Shown: positions 36,437 to 46,133 of the stretch, one piece after another
How positions within the stretch are numbered: position 1 is the first letter of the stretch
Layout: each line of letters starts with the position of its first letter
Source: Rhodopirellula islandica
GTDB lineage: Bacteria > Planctomycetota > Planctomycetia > Pirellulales > Pirellulaceae
Reading direction: 5' to 3'
DNA length: 64,000 nucleotides
Assembly: GCF_001027925.1 (NCBI RefSeq)
Contig: NZ_LECT01000006.1
Coordinates: 1-64,000, forward strand
Notes under the pieces: generated by a model
Databases searched by the model: none
What the model saw: the letters and a program-made list of their open reading frames with translations, nothing else
What the model was told of the DNA's origin: nothing
Translations under genes and position numbers: made by a program

Positions 36437-37725
36437 TTCGTTTTGAGGCAGCAGAGTTGGTCGTTGATGCGAAGGAACAAGTGACCTCCGGTGAACGCGG
36501 GGGTCGCGCCGACCGGGCCGCCAAGATCGAATTTGCCAGCTTGAGTTGCTGAATCGCTAGCGGACAACACGTGCGCGGTCCCGTCCAGCGAAATGGCCAG
36601 CAGTTGATCTCCGACGATGATGGGGGAGGCACCAAAGTTGCCGCCCAATCGTTTCGACCAAACCTTTTTGCCGTCTTGTGTCCAGTCAATGCAGGTGGCG
36701 ATGCCTGAGTCCGACACCAGGAACATCAGGTTGCCTTTGACTGCGGGTGTTGGCACGTACGGTGCCGCGGTCGTGATCCGAAAGGCTTCCTCGGGTTGTT
36801 CCGACGCGCTCTTGGGGATCCGCACGGCGGACAGGTAATTCCCACCACCACCGCTTCCGCAGGTGCCGATGGCCAAGTCACCCACCACCAACGGTGAACT
36901 GCAAACTCGTTTGTTGAACACTTTGAGCGACCACAGCATCTTGCCGGTTTCTGGATCGAGGCCAAAGATACCATCGCCAGTGCTGGCACCGATCAGTTGT
37001 TGTCCATCCGTGGTTGGCACACCGTACGAAGGCCGCGTGGAGGTCACGGGGGTTTCCCAAATCGTTTTGCCAGTCTTGGGATCGAACGCCAACATGGAAC
37101 TCTTGCCTGGTGTTTGCCACGCTTCCAATCGGCTGGACTGTTGATCGTTGAACAACAGCAGTTGGGAATCGATCACCACGGGGCTCGCACCAAAACCATG
37201 CACTCCCGACCAAGTCCCTAGGTCGCGTGACCAGACGGCTTCACCGTTCACGTTGTACGCCAACAACTCAGCGTGGTTGGCATCTCCGTAGACGAAGTAG
37301 ACATGCCCTTCGTGCACGACGGGTGTGCTGGAGGCGGCCGTGTTTCGGCTGTGACGATGAGCTTCTTCAAAGGCGTGTGAACGACGCCAGAGGACTTTGC
37401 CTGTCGACACATCGATGCTGACCAAGTCCATCGTCATCGATTGATCGGACGGATTGACCGCGGTGTCGAGCAGGAAGACTTGGTTGCCTGCCACGACAGG
37501 CGAACCCACATGCCGTGCATTGAGTTGCACCTTCCAAGCGTAATCGTCATCGCTCCACTTGGTTGGCAACGTGCCGGCACCGGCGTCGCCGTAGGAGCTG
37601 GGCCCGTGGAATTGAGTCCACGAGGAAGGTGCGGGGCCTGTCGAAGTGGAATCGTTCGCGGGCAAGACGGAGCCGCAAGCGGTGCTGGCCGCGATGCATC
37701 CGCCCAAAAGTGTGCGACGGATCAT
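36415..37725 (-). CDS. PQQ-type beta-propeller lipoprotein
   Basis: The ATG at 37725 gives 436 residues starting with MIRRTLLGGCIAASTACG, a plausible lipoprotein or signal sequence. Longer starts at 37764 and 37794 have no better ribosome sites. PQQ-like propeller blades follow, with repeats of the form P(V/L)VxxxxVxx then LxAxxxxTGKxxW, for example SIDVSTGKVLWRR, AFDPKTGKTIWE and GLDPETGKMLWSL. It is probably an envelope-located propeller (BamB/YncE-like fold) with a binding role. True PQQ dehydrogenase residues were not seen. It diverges from the GNAT pair across a 190-bp promoter region. Confidence 0.87.
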   Translation of the reverse strand: MIRRTLLGGCIAASTACGSVLPANDSTSTGPAPSSWTQFHGPSSYGDAGAGTLPTKWSDDDYAWKVQLNARHVGSPVVAGNQVFLLDTAVNPSDQSMTMDLVSIDVSTGKVLWRRSHAFEEAHRHSRNTAASSTPVVHEGHVYFVYGDANHAELLAYNVNGEAVWSRDLGTWSGVHGFGASPVVIDSQLLLFNDQQSSRLEAWQTPGKSSMLAFDPKTGKTIWETPVTSTRPSYGVPTTDGQQLIGASTGDGIFGLDPETGKMLWSLKVFNKRVCSSPLVVGDLAIGTCGSGGGGNYLSAVRIPKSASEQPEEAFRITTAAPYVPTPAVKGNLMFLVSDSGIATCIDWTQDGKKVWSKRLGGNFGASPIIVGDQLLAISLDGTAHVLSASDSATQAGKFDLGGPVGATPAFTGGHLFLRINDQLCCLKTKEAGGQE

Positions 37726-37914
37726 GACGGTCCAACGAGGGGCGGCGTGCGATGCGGAGATGGGCATGGGTTTTGGTGGGATGAAGGATGGCATCGCGGC
37801 GGGTTGCGATGATTGTGCGGGTTGGGGTGTGTCTCTGCGTGAAGACGCACTGATTGTAGGTCAAATCAATTCGTTTGTTGCAATGGGCAATCGGGGGGTG
37901 GTCTAAAGTTCCGC

Positions 37915-39252
37915 ATGATCCACATTGAAATCACCGATTCGCCCGAAGAACTGTTGTCCGACATGACTGCCTGGGACCGCCTGGCAGGCGGGATTCCGTT
38001 TCGGCAGACCGTATGGTTGCAATCCTGGTGGCAGCAGTTTGGCAATGCCGAACGAGCCTTTTTCATGGTCGCCCGAGATGAATCGGGCGTTTGCCGTGGG
38101 ATGCTGCCTCTGGAGCGAACCGAGGGTGACCTGCGTCGGTTGCAGACCCTCGCCGCCGGCAATGTCTGCACCGATCACGTTTCGATTCTGGCACGCCCCG
38201 AGGATCGCGAAGAGATTGCCAACGCTTTCGCAAGCTTTCTGATCGAGTGTTCTTCGGATCGAAAACAGGGATGGGACCAAATCGATTTCGACGGAACCAT
38301 CGCGGGTGACCCGGCGATGGAAATCTTCTTGCGACGTCTGGCGGCCGAAGAAGTTCCGACCAGCATTCGCACTCGGATGCACCTCTGGTTCAATCGTTGC
38401 GAAGCGACCTGGGAAGATCTGTTGGCGACGCGTTCACGCAAGTATCGCAACCGAGTTCGCGGTCTGCTTCGCAAGTTGGATGAAAGCGACGGAGAACTTT
38501 TTGTGCGAGATGCGGGATCCCCCGCGGAAGCTCGCCAAGGGGTGTCGAAGCTGATCGAGATGCATCAAAAGCGTTGGCAAGCGGTCGGGGAACCAGGGAC
38601 TTACGCCGATGAGCGCATGGTTCGTTTTGTGACCGATGCCACGTTGAGAATGAGCGATCGTGGCCGGTTGCTGCTGCCTCAGTTGGTCTACCAAGACGAG
38701 GTCGTCGCGACCGAGTTGCACTACATCGGTGACGATGGACGTCAGTACTGCTACAGCACCGGTGTCAATCACGCGTACCCAGATCTCAAACCGGGCATCC
38801 TGTTGAACTCGCACATGTTCCGTGAGGCTCACCGTCATGGTCGCGCGGGCATCGACTACATGCGCGGTGACGAAACTTACAAGGGTCGTCTGCACTCCCA
38901 CCCGACTCCCCTGTTAGAGATCTCTGTGTTTGCCAAGCATGCTCGCGGGCAAGTGCGAATGGCCCAAGATCGTGCAACCCAGTTGCTCAAAGTCCAGTGG
39001 CGACGCATGAAAGATCTGCCTCAAGAACAACCGCTCACTCTCGAGGAAGCCTTTGCTGAAGAGCATCGAGCTTTCCTTCCTGATCAAAAGAGCGTGACAG
39101 AATCGCTCGCGGTTGTGCCGGCAATTCTTTCGGTGGCACATCAAACCATTGTCGAGGAAAAGGAAGAGCCGTTGGAGTCGGCCATGATCTACTCCATTCA
39201 AGACTATCAACGTCCGGGTGCGTTTTCGCATGAACCCGAACCGAGCAATTGA
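37915..39252 (+). CDS. CelD/BcsL-type GNAT acyltransferase
   Basis: 445 residues, a double-GNAT (FemAB-like, Acetyltransf_6) protein of the kind once named CelD. Marker segments are FRQTVWLQSWWQQFG near the N-terminus, SRKYRNRVRGLLRKL, and YSTGVNHAYPDLKPGILL then YMRGDETYKGRL. Members transfer acyl groups in exopolysaccharide or lipid synthesis. A second GNAT gene follows after 9 bp, so they form an operon. The C-terminal 60 residues are low in family features and may be a linker. Confidence 0.85.
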   Translation: MIHIEITDSPEELLSDMTAWDRLAGGIPFRQTVWLQSWWQQFGNAERAFFMVARDESGVCRGMLPLERTEGDLRRLQTLAAGNVCTDHVSILARPEDREEIANAFASFLIECSSDRKQGWDQIDFDGTIAGDPAMEIFLRRLAAEEVPTSIRTRMHLWFNRCEATWEDLLATRSRKYRNRVRGLLRKLDESDGELFVRDAGSPAEARQGVSKLIEMHQKRWQAVGEPGTYADERMVRFVTDATLRMSDRGRLLLPQLVYQDEVVATELHYIGDDGRQYCYSTGVNHAYPDLKPGILLNSHMFREAHRHGRAGIDYMRGDETYKGRLHSHPTPLLEISVFAKHARGQVRMAQDRATQLLKVQWRRMKDLPQEQPLTLEEAFAEEHRAFLPDQKSVTESLAVVPAILSVAHQTIVEEKEEPLESAMIYSIQDYQRPGAFSHEPEPSN

Positions 39253-39261
39253 GAGTTCATC

Positions 39262-39990
39262 ATGTCCGCGACTCTAGCAACTCTTTATCGAGCGATACGG
39301 CGACTGCATGTGATGGATGTCACGTGTTTGTTGCATGCATCGCCGGTCCAACCGGTGGACGCTGCGGAGCCTCCTCCGATTCGTCCAGCATCCGATGAGT
39401 TGGTTGCCCATGTGATTGAGTTCGAAGAACTGGAGCCCCTGCGTCGCGACGACCGGATCAGTCCTGTTGTCGGAACGGGGATCGCTCGCACCGCTGCGTC
39501 GAGCGACCATGGACCGGGTGATCAATGGTTGTTTGGGATTCGGAACGACGAGCGAGTCATCTCATTCATTTGGGCTGCGACGGGCTACATTCCCGCCTCT
39601 GAAAACTTCAGTCGGAGTGCTCATCTGGGATCTTCGCTCAACATGCCACCGCATTGTGGCTTTCTATTCAATGCCTGGACCGATCCAGAACACCGTGGTC
39701 GCGGGCTGATGGCGAATCTGCTTCGTTCATTGATCCACGAAGACGCCTTGGGGTTGAATCTGCAGGATTGGTTCGCCACAACCGATTGGACGAATGTTGC
39801 CTCGCAGAGCACGTTTCACAAGTGCGGTTTCCAGCGGGTCGGACGGCTCTATCGCGTTGGTCGTGGACGCATGCAAGCCAGCGTGGTTCCTGACTTGGAA
39901 CGTCGGATGAAGGAAACTGTGCAGTTAGAAGCCAGCCGTCAAAGGCCGCACATTGCCTCGGATGCGCCGGGGCTACGCTGGTCGTTGTGA
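39262..39990 (+). CDS. GNAT family N-acetyltransferase
   Basis: A 242-residue protein with an acetyl-CoA-binding GNAT motif A, NAWTDPEHRGRGLMANLLRS, and motif B around STFHKCGFQRVGR. The substrate is unknown. The partner gene upstream is also an acyltransferase, suggesting modification of the same product. Its 3' end overlaps the convergent alpha/beta hydrolase by 18 bp. Confidence 0.85.
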   Translation: MSATLATLYRAIRRLHVMDVTCLLHASPVQPVDAAEPPPIRPASDELVAHVIEFEELEPLRRDDRISPVVGTGIARTAASSDHGPGDQWLFGIRNDERVISFIWAATGYIPASENFSRSAHLGSSLNMPPHCGFLFNAWTDPEHRGRGLMANLLRSLIHEDALGLNLQDWFATTDWTNVASQSTFHKCGFQRVGRLYRVGRGRMQASVVPDLERRMKETVQLEASRQRPHIASDAPGLRWSL

Positions 39991-40911
39991 CCTGCGAATC
40001 ACCCAGTCGAGCGCATTGTTGATCGCCGGGCGGTGTTCCTCTTCCAGTACATCGTCGTGGCTTAGGCCAGACAGTTCCACCACCAGTTTGGGACCAGCGT
40101 AAGCGGCATGGATTGCCTTTTGGTATTCAGGCAACACCAGCGAGTCTTTTTCGGACATCAGGAACACGGCGGGAATCTTGCAGCGGCCTGCCAAGTCGAC
40201 TGCATCGACGTTTTGGGGCAACACTGCGGAGACATGCTGCATCGCGGTGGTTGCACGCCAGCGAGCCGAAATGTTCAGAATCACGCGACGCAAATCAGGT
40301 GGATTTCGCACCCAAAGAACCGCGGAAGGCCACGCCTCCTGAAGCAATGACGCAACGTGCATCGCGGGCAAGCACCCGAGGCTGTTGCCGCACAGCCAAA
40401 TGCGTGTCTCGTTGCCACTGGAGGATTGCTGGGCACGTGCCGAGAGGACTCTGAGGGACCACTCCGCTGCTGCGTTTGAAAAATTCTGGAGCGTTGCTTT
40501 GCCAGGGCTGCCACCATAGCCAGGTGGATTCCAGGTCCACACTTCGGCGGACTTCGAAATCGGTTGCTTGGGTTGCATTGGAAACGGTGTTGACCGCTCC
40601 GCTCGTCCGCCCGTTCCGGGGAACTTCAGCACGAGATCCTCGGGTGGCGGGATCTCTCGCCAATCTTCCAGGCGGCTGTTGTCTTGGGCGCTGTTTGCCG
40701 AAGTGTTTCCGACGCGATGCACGAAGGATTCAATCCAAGCGTCAGGTGCACGACCGTTGGAATCGGATTTCGAGTGATCCGACAGTGAGACGCGACATCG
40801 AATTTGAGGGCGGTGGTCGATCGGGTCCGTGGTTGGGCGGAGGACAAAGCGGTTGAGCAGTCCAAACCGAATGCACCGGGACCAGTTTTGAATTGGACGC
40901 ATGCGTTTCAT
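39973..40911 (-). CDS. Alpha/beta hydrolase
   Basis: 312 residues. The nucleophile elbow is CGNSLGC, with a possible oxyanion segment FPGTGGRAE and catalytic Asp (SEKDSLVLP) and His (GLSHDDV) near the C-terminus. There is no signal peptide. The N-terminal 80 residues are poorly conserved, so the start could be at the second Met (40902). It is last in a three-gene minus operon. Its ATG overlaps the stop of the HTTM-like gene (ATGA at 40908). Confidence 0.82.
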   Translation of the reverse strand: MKRMRPIQNWSRCIRFGLLNRFVLRPTTDPIDHRPQIRCRVSLSDHSKSDSNGRAPDAWIESFVHRVGNTSANSAQDNSRLEDWREIPPPEDLVLKFPGTGGRAERSTPFPMQPKQPISKSAEVWTWNPPGYGGSPGKATLQNFSNAAAEWSLRVLSARAQQSSSGNETRIWLCGNSLGCLPAMHVASLLQEAWPSAVLWVRNPPDLRRVILNISARWRATTAMQHVSAVLPQNVDAVDLAGRCKIPAVFLMSEKDSLVLPEYQKAIHAAYAGPKLVVELSGLSHDDVLEEEHRPAINNALDWVIRRSQRPA

Positions 40912-41786
40912 CCACTCACGCCTGGGGTCGTTTGGGTTTCCAATGCGGAAGGCGTTTCAGCTTGGGTGCCTGCTCGAGGCAACCATCCGGCCAGCGACAA
41001 CCCGATCAGCGGGCTCAACACGGAAAACAGCATGAAATTCGAGAACAAGGCAATGGAAGTGAACACGATCGCTCCAATGATTGCCGCCCAGCGAGCGGGA
41101 AGCAACCAAACACCCAGGCCCGCGACGGTTTCAATCAAGACCACTTTGCGACTGTAGAACGTCGCGATGGAGCGAAGCGTTTCGGTGTCAAAGTTGCCGC
41201 GCAAGAAGTTGAAGACCCAAAAGTCTCGGTCGAGAAAATAGATTTCCCACAACACATCGCCGGACCAGTATTCCGCCGTCCATTTCCCGGAGGCTCCTCC
41301 CAGCAACACCACCGAAACGATCACGCGACTGAGGAAGCTTGCTTTGCGTCCGAGTTCCTCTGGCGAGTCAAGTTCCAACCGCGTGGTGTACCAAAACGCC
41401 CACAGGCTGCACCACCAAAACGTGACGAAGGTCATGTCGTTGTAGCTGCCCTGATGCCAGATCATCACCGTCGCTGAGATCCACGTCACGCCAGCGGCGA
41501 AGCATCGCGGCCAGCGTTGTTCTGTGATCCATGCGGCAACAACGGAGATGGCAGCTGTTAAGAAGGCAACTCGCAACACCGTCGCCGATTGCAACCAAGT
41601 CGGGAAGAAATCGTGTTGGATCGGGATGGCTTCATAGATTCGATCGGCCAACAAGTAAAACGTCCACTTCCAAAACAGACCCAGCATCATGCCGACCCAT
41701 GTTAGATGGAGCGGCGTCAGTGGCGTCCAGGACAGTTTCTTGAGAAGCGTTGAAAGCTGCCTCCTGAATTTGGCGACGAGATTCAT
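40908..41786 (-). CDS. HTTM-like polytopic membrane protein
   Basis: 292 residues with about seven hydrophobic helices (HLTWVGMMLGLFWKWTFYLL, FVTFWWCSLWAFWYT, VIVSVVLLGGASGKW, WAAIIGAIVFTSIALF). GGASGKW and the general helix pattern resemble HTTM/vitamin K gamma-carboxylase-like membrane domains, but that is a fold-level guess. The ATG overlaps the stop of the upstream membrane protein gene and its stop overlaps the hydrolase start. The three are therefore translationally coupled. Confidence 0.72.
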   Translation of the reverse strand: MNLVAKFRRQLSTLLKKLSWTPLTPLHLTWVGMMLGLFWKWTFYLLADRIYEAIPIQHDFFPTWLQSATVLRVAFLTAAISVVAAWITEQRWPRCFAAGVTWISATVMIWHQGSYNDMTFVTFWWCSLWAFWYTTRLELDSPEELGRKASFLSRVIVSVVLLGGASGKWTAEYWSGDVLWEIYFLDRDFWVFNFLRGNFDTETLRSIATFYSRKVVLIETVAGLGVWLLPARWAAIIGAIVFTSIALFSNFMLFSVLSPLIGLSLAGWLPRAGTQAETPSALETQTTPGVSG

Positions 41787-42307
41787 TGCGCTGAATCCTC
41801 GGCCAGCATCATTCGCCACATCCCAGCGTCATCGCATGACAGCTCGTACGTTGATTGCAGCGATTCGCCACGGTAATGCGATTCCATCACCAACCAACGC
41901 GGTTCGCCGTCCTGCAGGTAGCGGACTCGCCCGTTGGCGAAGGTGAATTCACGTGCCGGGTAGTGGTTGATGGTTCGTGTTGCCAAGACGCCCAGTCCGG
42001 TCGCGTTCTCGTCCAAGGGTGACAACCAAAGCGGATCGACCAACCCGGCCAGTTCACCTTCCGGCGGCAAGTCACGAATTTCGGTGGTGTTCTTGAAGTT
42101 GTACATCGCCGGAATCGGCGTCTGGATCGCCCACCAAGCGAACGAAGGCGTTCGCAAGTGGAACCGCTGCATCGTTGAGTGAATGATTGGCGGGCACACG
42201 GGCATCAGCAGCAACCAAGCGGCAACGACCGCAGCGACCGTGATCAGAATGCGATATCCCCAATCCGGCTTCGATCGAAGCGTCGAAGGTTTCGCAGAAG
42301 CATTCAT
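41783..42307 (-). CDS. Single-pass membrane protein, unknown function
   Basis: The ATG at 42307 gives 174 residues. A membrane helix (ILITVAAVVAAWLLLMPVC) near residues 19-37 precedes an outer domain of about 130 residues with a mostly beta pattern (TEIRDLPPEGELAG, VRYLQDGEPRWLVMES). No family recognised. It is first in the operon with the HTTM-like protein and hydrolase. A start at 42361 is possible but adds a non-hydrophobic leader. Confidence 0.7.
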   Translation of the reverse strand: MNASAKPSTLRSKPDWGYRILITVAAVVAAWLLLMPVCPPIIHSTMQRFHLRTPSFAWWAIQTPIPAMYNFKNTTEIRDLPPEGELAGLVDPLWLSPLDENATGLGVLATRTINHYPAREFTFANGRVRYLQDGEPRWLVMESHYRGESLQSTYELSCDDAGMWRMMLAEDSAQ

Positions 42308-42522
42308 GGGGCCATGGCCGATGGAAGAAATTCGACGGGCGCGGTCGGTCAACGACATCACGCCGAGTGGGAATATTCAAACGTACCCCACACCCAATCA
42401 TCGGCATTGGAGGAGGCGGTTCTGCGACATCACGTCGCCGTTCCAGTCACCGCCGGATCCAGACCGAAACGATTGTGCGGGTTGTGCCGGAACGCCGTCG
42501 TTGGCCACTGGCAGTCGGGTGA

Positions 42523-44016
42523 CTACATCTTCGCGATCAGGTCGATCAGCAATTGGCGGACGGCCTGCGGGGATGCGTTGGGATTCTTCTTTTTGGCTTG
42601 TCCGATCAAGGCTCCGACCGCTTGTTGCTTGCCGGCCTGCACGTCCGTGACGACTTGTGGGTTGGCCGCCAACAGTTCCTTGCACAGGGATTCCAGTGCG
42701 TCGTCGTCGACCGCTTCGATGCCCAGCGACTTGGTGGCTTGATCGATCGTTTCGTCATGCGTGAGCAAGTGCTCAAACACATCGCGAGCACGATTGTTGT
42801 CCAGCTTCCCGTCGACAATCATCCGGATCAGTTCACCGAGTCGCTCGGCCGGAACAGGGAAGGCATCGATGTCGAGGTTTCGTTCCTTCATCGTTCGCAT
42901 GACGTCCTGCATCATCCACGATGCTGTGCGACGTCCGTCGCCGCTGGCTCCCACGGCGGTCTCGAAGTATTCGATCACGTCGGGACCTTGGTTGACGATC
43001 ACCTCGGCGTCGTAAGGTTTGATGCGGTGCTGCGTCTGCAATCGCTCGCGAGTCACGGCGGGCAATTCGCCCAACGATTCCGCGATGGAATCCACGTATT
43101 CGCGAGGCAGGCGGACGGGCAGCAAATCGGGATCGGGGAAGTATCGGTAGTCCGCCGACTCTTCCTTCTCTCGTTGAGCAAACGTTTGCTCGGCGGAGTC
43201 ATCCCAACCACGAGTGGTCTTGGGAGAGTCATCGATCGTTTGGCGGTTTTCTTCCCAAGCGACGAGTTGACGTTGCACTTCGTAGTCAATCGATCGCTGG
43301 ACGTTTCGGAAGCTGTTGAGGTTCTTGATTTCAACGATCGGCGTCGCGATTTTTTTGCCTTCGACGTCGATGTGCAAGTTCACGTTGGCGTCGACTCGCA
43401 GGCTGCCTTCTTGCATTTCGCAATCGGAAACCTTCAGGTGAGTCAGCAGCAACTTCAGTTCGCTCAGGTAAGCTCTGGCCTCATCGGCAGACCGGAGGTC
43501 CGGTTGGCTGACGATTTCCAACAGAGGTGTGCCGCATCGGTTGAGGTCGATCTTCGTATCGCTGATGCCTGACGCTTCATCGTGCATGCTCTTGCCAGCG
43601 TCCTCTTCCAAGTGTGCCCGTACGAGCCTGATTCGGCGTTCGGTCTCGCCATCGTCCGTGCTGATTGCCAGGTACCCATCGGCACAGATCGGCAAATCAA
43701 ACTGGCTGATTTGATAGCCCTTCGGCAAATCGGGGTAGAAGTATTGTTTCCGATCCCACTTGGTCAGCGGGGGAATGTCGCAATTCAACGCCAATCCGGT
43801 TTTGACGGACAACGCGATCGCCTCGCGATTCATCACCGGCAGCGCTCCGGGCATCCCCAAGCAAACCGGGCAAACCTGAGTGTTGGGGGGGGCACCAAAT
43901 TCGGTGGTGCATCCACAAAACAGCTTGGTTTGAGTTTTCAGTTGGACGTGGACTTCCAGCCCGATGATGGTCGTGACGGGATGTTTTTGGCAGGCCAAGA
44001 TCGCGGAGGCAGTCAT
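42523..44016 (-). CDS. gatB: Aspartyl/glutamyl-tRNA amidotransferase subunit B
   Basis: 497 residues, full length for GatB. The N-terminal IIGLEVHVQLKTQTKLFC and the CPVCLGMPGALPVMN motif are typical, followed by KNLNSFRNVQRSIDYE and the C-terminal YqeY-like tail (AVRQLLIDLIAKM). The enzyme amidates Glu-tRNA(Gln) or Asp-tRNA(Asn) with GatA and GatC, which are not in this window. It lies between two minus-strand operons and may share transcription with them. Confidence 0.97.
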   Translation of the reverse strand: MTASAILACQKHPVTTIIGLEVHVQLKTQTKLFCGCTTEFGAPPNTQVCPVCLGMPGALPVMNREAIALSVKTGLALNCDIPPLTKWDRKQYFYPDLPKGYQISQFDLPICADGYLAISTDDGETERRIRLVRAHLEEDAGKSMHDEASGISDTKIDLNRCGTPLLEIVSQPDLRSADEARAYLSELKLLLTHLKVSDCEMQEGSLRVDANVNLHIDVEGKKIATPIVEIKNLNSFRNVQRSIDYEVQRQLVAWEENRQTIDDSPKTTRGWDDSAEQTFAQREKEESADYRYFPDPDLLPVRLPREYVDSIAESLGELPAVTRERLQTQHRIKPYDAEVIVNQGPDVIEYFETAVGASGDGRRTASWMMQDVMRTMKERNLDIDAFPVPAERLGELIRMIVDGKLDNNRARDVFEHLLTHDETIDQATKSLGIEAVDDDALESLCKELLAANPQVVTDVQAGKQQAVGALIGQAKKKNPNASPQAVRQLLIDLIAKM

Positions 44017-44082
44017 GCGGTGAGCCGGTGAGTCAGGAAAAACGGAGATGCACCGGCAATATCCCGCATCCTTCCCATGGGC

Positions 44083-44949
44083 TCAATCCCCAGCCGTTTT
44101 GCGAGCGACCCGAGTCACCCAATTCGTCAGATCACGAAAATAGGGCCGCGGGTCGGGTTCGAACTCAAACGTGTGGGCGGCCTGGTCGTAACACGTGCAT
44201 TCTTTGTCGCTCGCCGCCATCTGACTGTACATTTCACGTGTTTTCGCGTTGTCGACGATCCGGTCCTGTCCCGCCAGCACCAACCAGGTCGGCGTGCGAA
44301 TTGTCGGGACGACTTCCCGAGCGTGCTGGGTCAGCTTTCGGTCTTCCAACGCGAATCGGACGCTGACTTTCCGGAGCGTCAGCGAATCCTTTTGGATGAA
44401 CGATTGCCAGCGAGCGACTCCGGTGAACAACGCGGGATCCTTCAGCGGAATCGGAACCCGCAACCCGCCAAGGCCCAACCGCGAAAGTCCGCCGAGCAAT
44501 CGATACTTGGCCGGCGAAGGGAACTGCGCCGCGTAGATTCCAGGACAAACGAGTGCCAACCCATCAATCAGCTCAGGATGCTCAGCCGCCAGCACCGATG
44601 CCAGTTTGCCGCCCCAACTGATCCCGCCCAGGATCAACGGCACATCACGCGGTTGAGTTTTCAGAAAGCAAACCACGTCGTCGATCCAATGCCGCCAGTC
44701 ATCGACATCACCGCGACGGTATGGGTTGCCTCCCGAGCCGCGACGGTCCAGGAAGTGGACTTCAAATCCATTTTGAGCCAGAGCATCGCAACTGGCCAAA
44801 TACCATCCCGAGTGGCTGACGATACCGTGCAAAAACACCACGCGACCGCGCGGACGAGTCACACGCCATCGCCGCGACATCAATCGCAGCCGACCGGCAC
44901 CGTCGAACATCTCGATCTCGCACTGTGGCGATTGCTGCATGCCATTCAT
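44083..44949 (-). CDS. Serine-aminopeptidase/monoglyceride-lipase-type alpha/beta hydrolase
   Basis: The ATG at 44949 overlaps the stop of the enolase-superfamily gene (ATGA), giving 288 residues. The frame to 45303 is antisense extension only. Motifs: VVFLHGIVSHSG, the nucleophile elbow GGISWGG, catalytic Asp in LAGQDRIVD, and His in DQAAHTFEFE. These are Hydrolase_4/lysophospholipase-like features. It is last in a three-gene minus operon. The substrate is unknown. Confidence 0.87.
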   Translation of the reverse strand: MNGMQQSPQCEIEMFDGAGRLRLMSRRWRVTRPRGRVVFLHGIVSHSGWYLASCDALAQNGFEVHFLDRRGSGGNPYRRGDVDDWRHWIDDVVCFLKTQPRDVPLILGGISWGGKLASVLAAEHPELIDGLALVCPGIYAAQFPSPAKYRLLGGLSRLGLGGLRVPIPLKDPALFTGVARWQSFIQKDSLTLRKVSVRFALEDRKLTQHAREVVPTIRTPTWLVLAGQDRIVDNAKTREMYSQMAASDKECTCYDQAAHTFEFEPDPRPYFRDLTNWVTRVARKTAGD

Positions 44950-46133
44950 TGAGCGTCGACCACAAACGTGCGTTCCGCTTTCGCGTTCTGCCGCAACCAA
45001 TCTTCGCGAATCGTGACTCCCAGGCCTGGTGAATCGAGTGCCGGTGCCCAGCCGCCGTATCGGAACGTGATGTCCTCCTGCGTTGGTAAGGTGGTCAGCA
45101 AGTGTCGATCGTACGAACCTTCGAGATAGCGAATGTCGCGAACGGAGCTGGACCAGTGTCGGCCGGCAGCCGAGAGGACACCAGACTCGCCGGGATGACA
45201 CCCGAGTTGATAACCAAGCCCCGATGCTCGGGCGAGCGCGGCCAATCGAAGGCAACTCAAGAAGCCACCGCACTTGGAAAGCCGAAGGTTGAACAGGTCG
45301 CAAGTTCCCAGCTCGATGGCCCGCTTGGCATCCATGCGGCTGGTCAATGATTCGTCCAGCATGATCGGAACGCCAATCGATTCGCGAAGCGACGCAAGGG
45401 CATCGACCTCATCGTGAGCCACCGGTTGCTCGATGCAAGTCACACCGAACTCGCGAAGCGGACGCATCTTCTCGATGACTTCCTCGGGACGCCAAGCTTC
45501 GTTGGCATCCAACCGCAGGTCCACGTTTCGGCCAATCCAGCGTCGAATGCGAGCGACACGTGACGGGTCGTCTTGCCCGTTCACACCGACTTTGATTTTG
45601 CACTGAGCGAACCCATAGGCACGCATTTTAAGAGCGGAGATGCGCTCGCTTTTGGCACCCGAGGATGTGATTGTGGTGGAGTAGCGAACGCGAGGTTGTT
45701 TCAGATGGATCTCTGCTGCTTCGGCAACGTGCGGCACCACCGCGCTGACAGGTTGCCCGAAGTGCTTGCCAAACGCATCGAGCAAACTGAGTTCGACCGC
45801 GCATCGCAGCGAATTGGATCCACAGCCACGAGGATCATCGGCTTCGTTGTGAAATTCCAATTCATCGCAGATTGAAATCACATCCGGCCAATTGGATGCC
45901 GGTCGCGTCAGTGCTGGTTGCAGATCGGATCGCGACAGTTGTTGCAAGCATCCTTCGGGTGTTTCCCCGGTCACATAGGGACGCGGGACGCCTTCGCCCC
46001 AGCCGATTGTGCCGTTGGCCAACTTGCATCGGATCAGCAGATTGATGCTTTCGGTTCGCGTGAACGAAGCGTGTTTGATTTCGCGTTTGAGCGGCAGCGG
46101 AACCAGGAACGCGGTGAGTTCAGTGACTTGCAT
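44946..46133 (-). CDS. Enolase-superfamily enzyme of the muconate-lactonizing/dipeptide-epimerase subgroup
   Basis: 395 residues with the superfamily layout: capping domain GWGEGVPRPYVTGE, then KxK in CKIKVG, metal ligands in DANEAW, IEQPVA and LDESLT, and the second lysine in LSKCGG. That set matches the MLE subgroup, which includes dipeptide epimerases and o-succinylbenzoate synthases. The PRPYVTGE segment leans toward the epimerase side, but specificity cannot be settled. It overlaps the SDR gene by 14 bp upstream and the hydrolase by ATGA downstream. Confidence 0.87.
   Translation of the reverse strand: MQVTELTAFLVPLPLKREIKHASFTRTESINLLIRCKLANGTIGWGEGVPRPYVTGETPEGCLQQLSRSDLQPALTRPASNWPDVISICDELEFHNEADDPRGCGSNSLRCAVELSLLDAFGKHFGQPVSAVVPHVAEAAEIHLKQPRVRYSTTITSSGAKSERISALKMRAYGFAQCKIKVGVNGQDDPSRVARIRRWIGRNVDLRLDANEAWRPEEVIEKMRPLREFGVTCIEQPVAHDEVDALASLRESIGVPIMLDESLTSRMDAKRAIELGTCDLFNLRLSKCGGFLSCLRLAALARASGLGYQLGCHPGESGVLSAAGRHWSSSVRDIRYLEGSYDRHLLTTLPTQEDITFRYGGWAPALDSPGLGVTIREDWLRQNAKAERTFVVDAQ

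Noticed and set aside
44950-45303. N-terminal extension of the alpha/beta hydrolase to 406 residues
   Set aside because: It is antisense-frame sequence inside the enolase-superfamily gene; the ATG at 44949 with an ATGA overlap fits family length.
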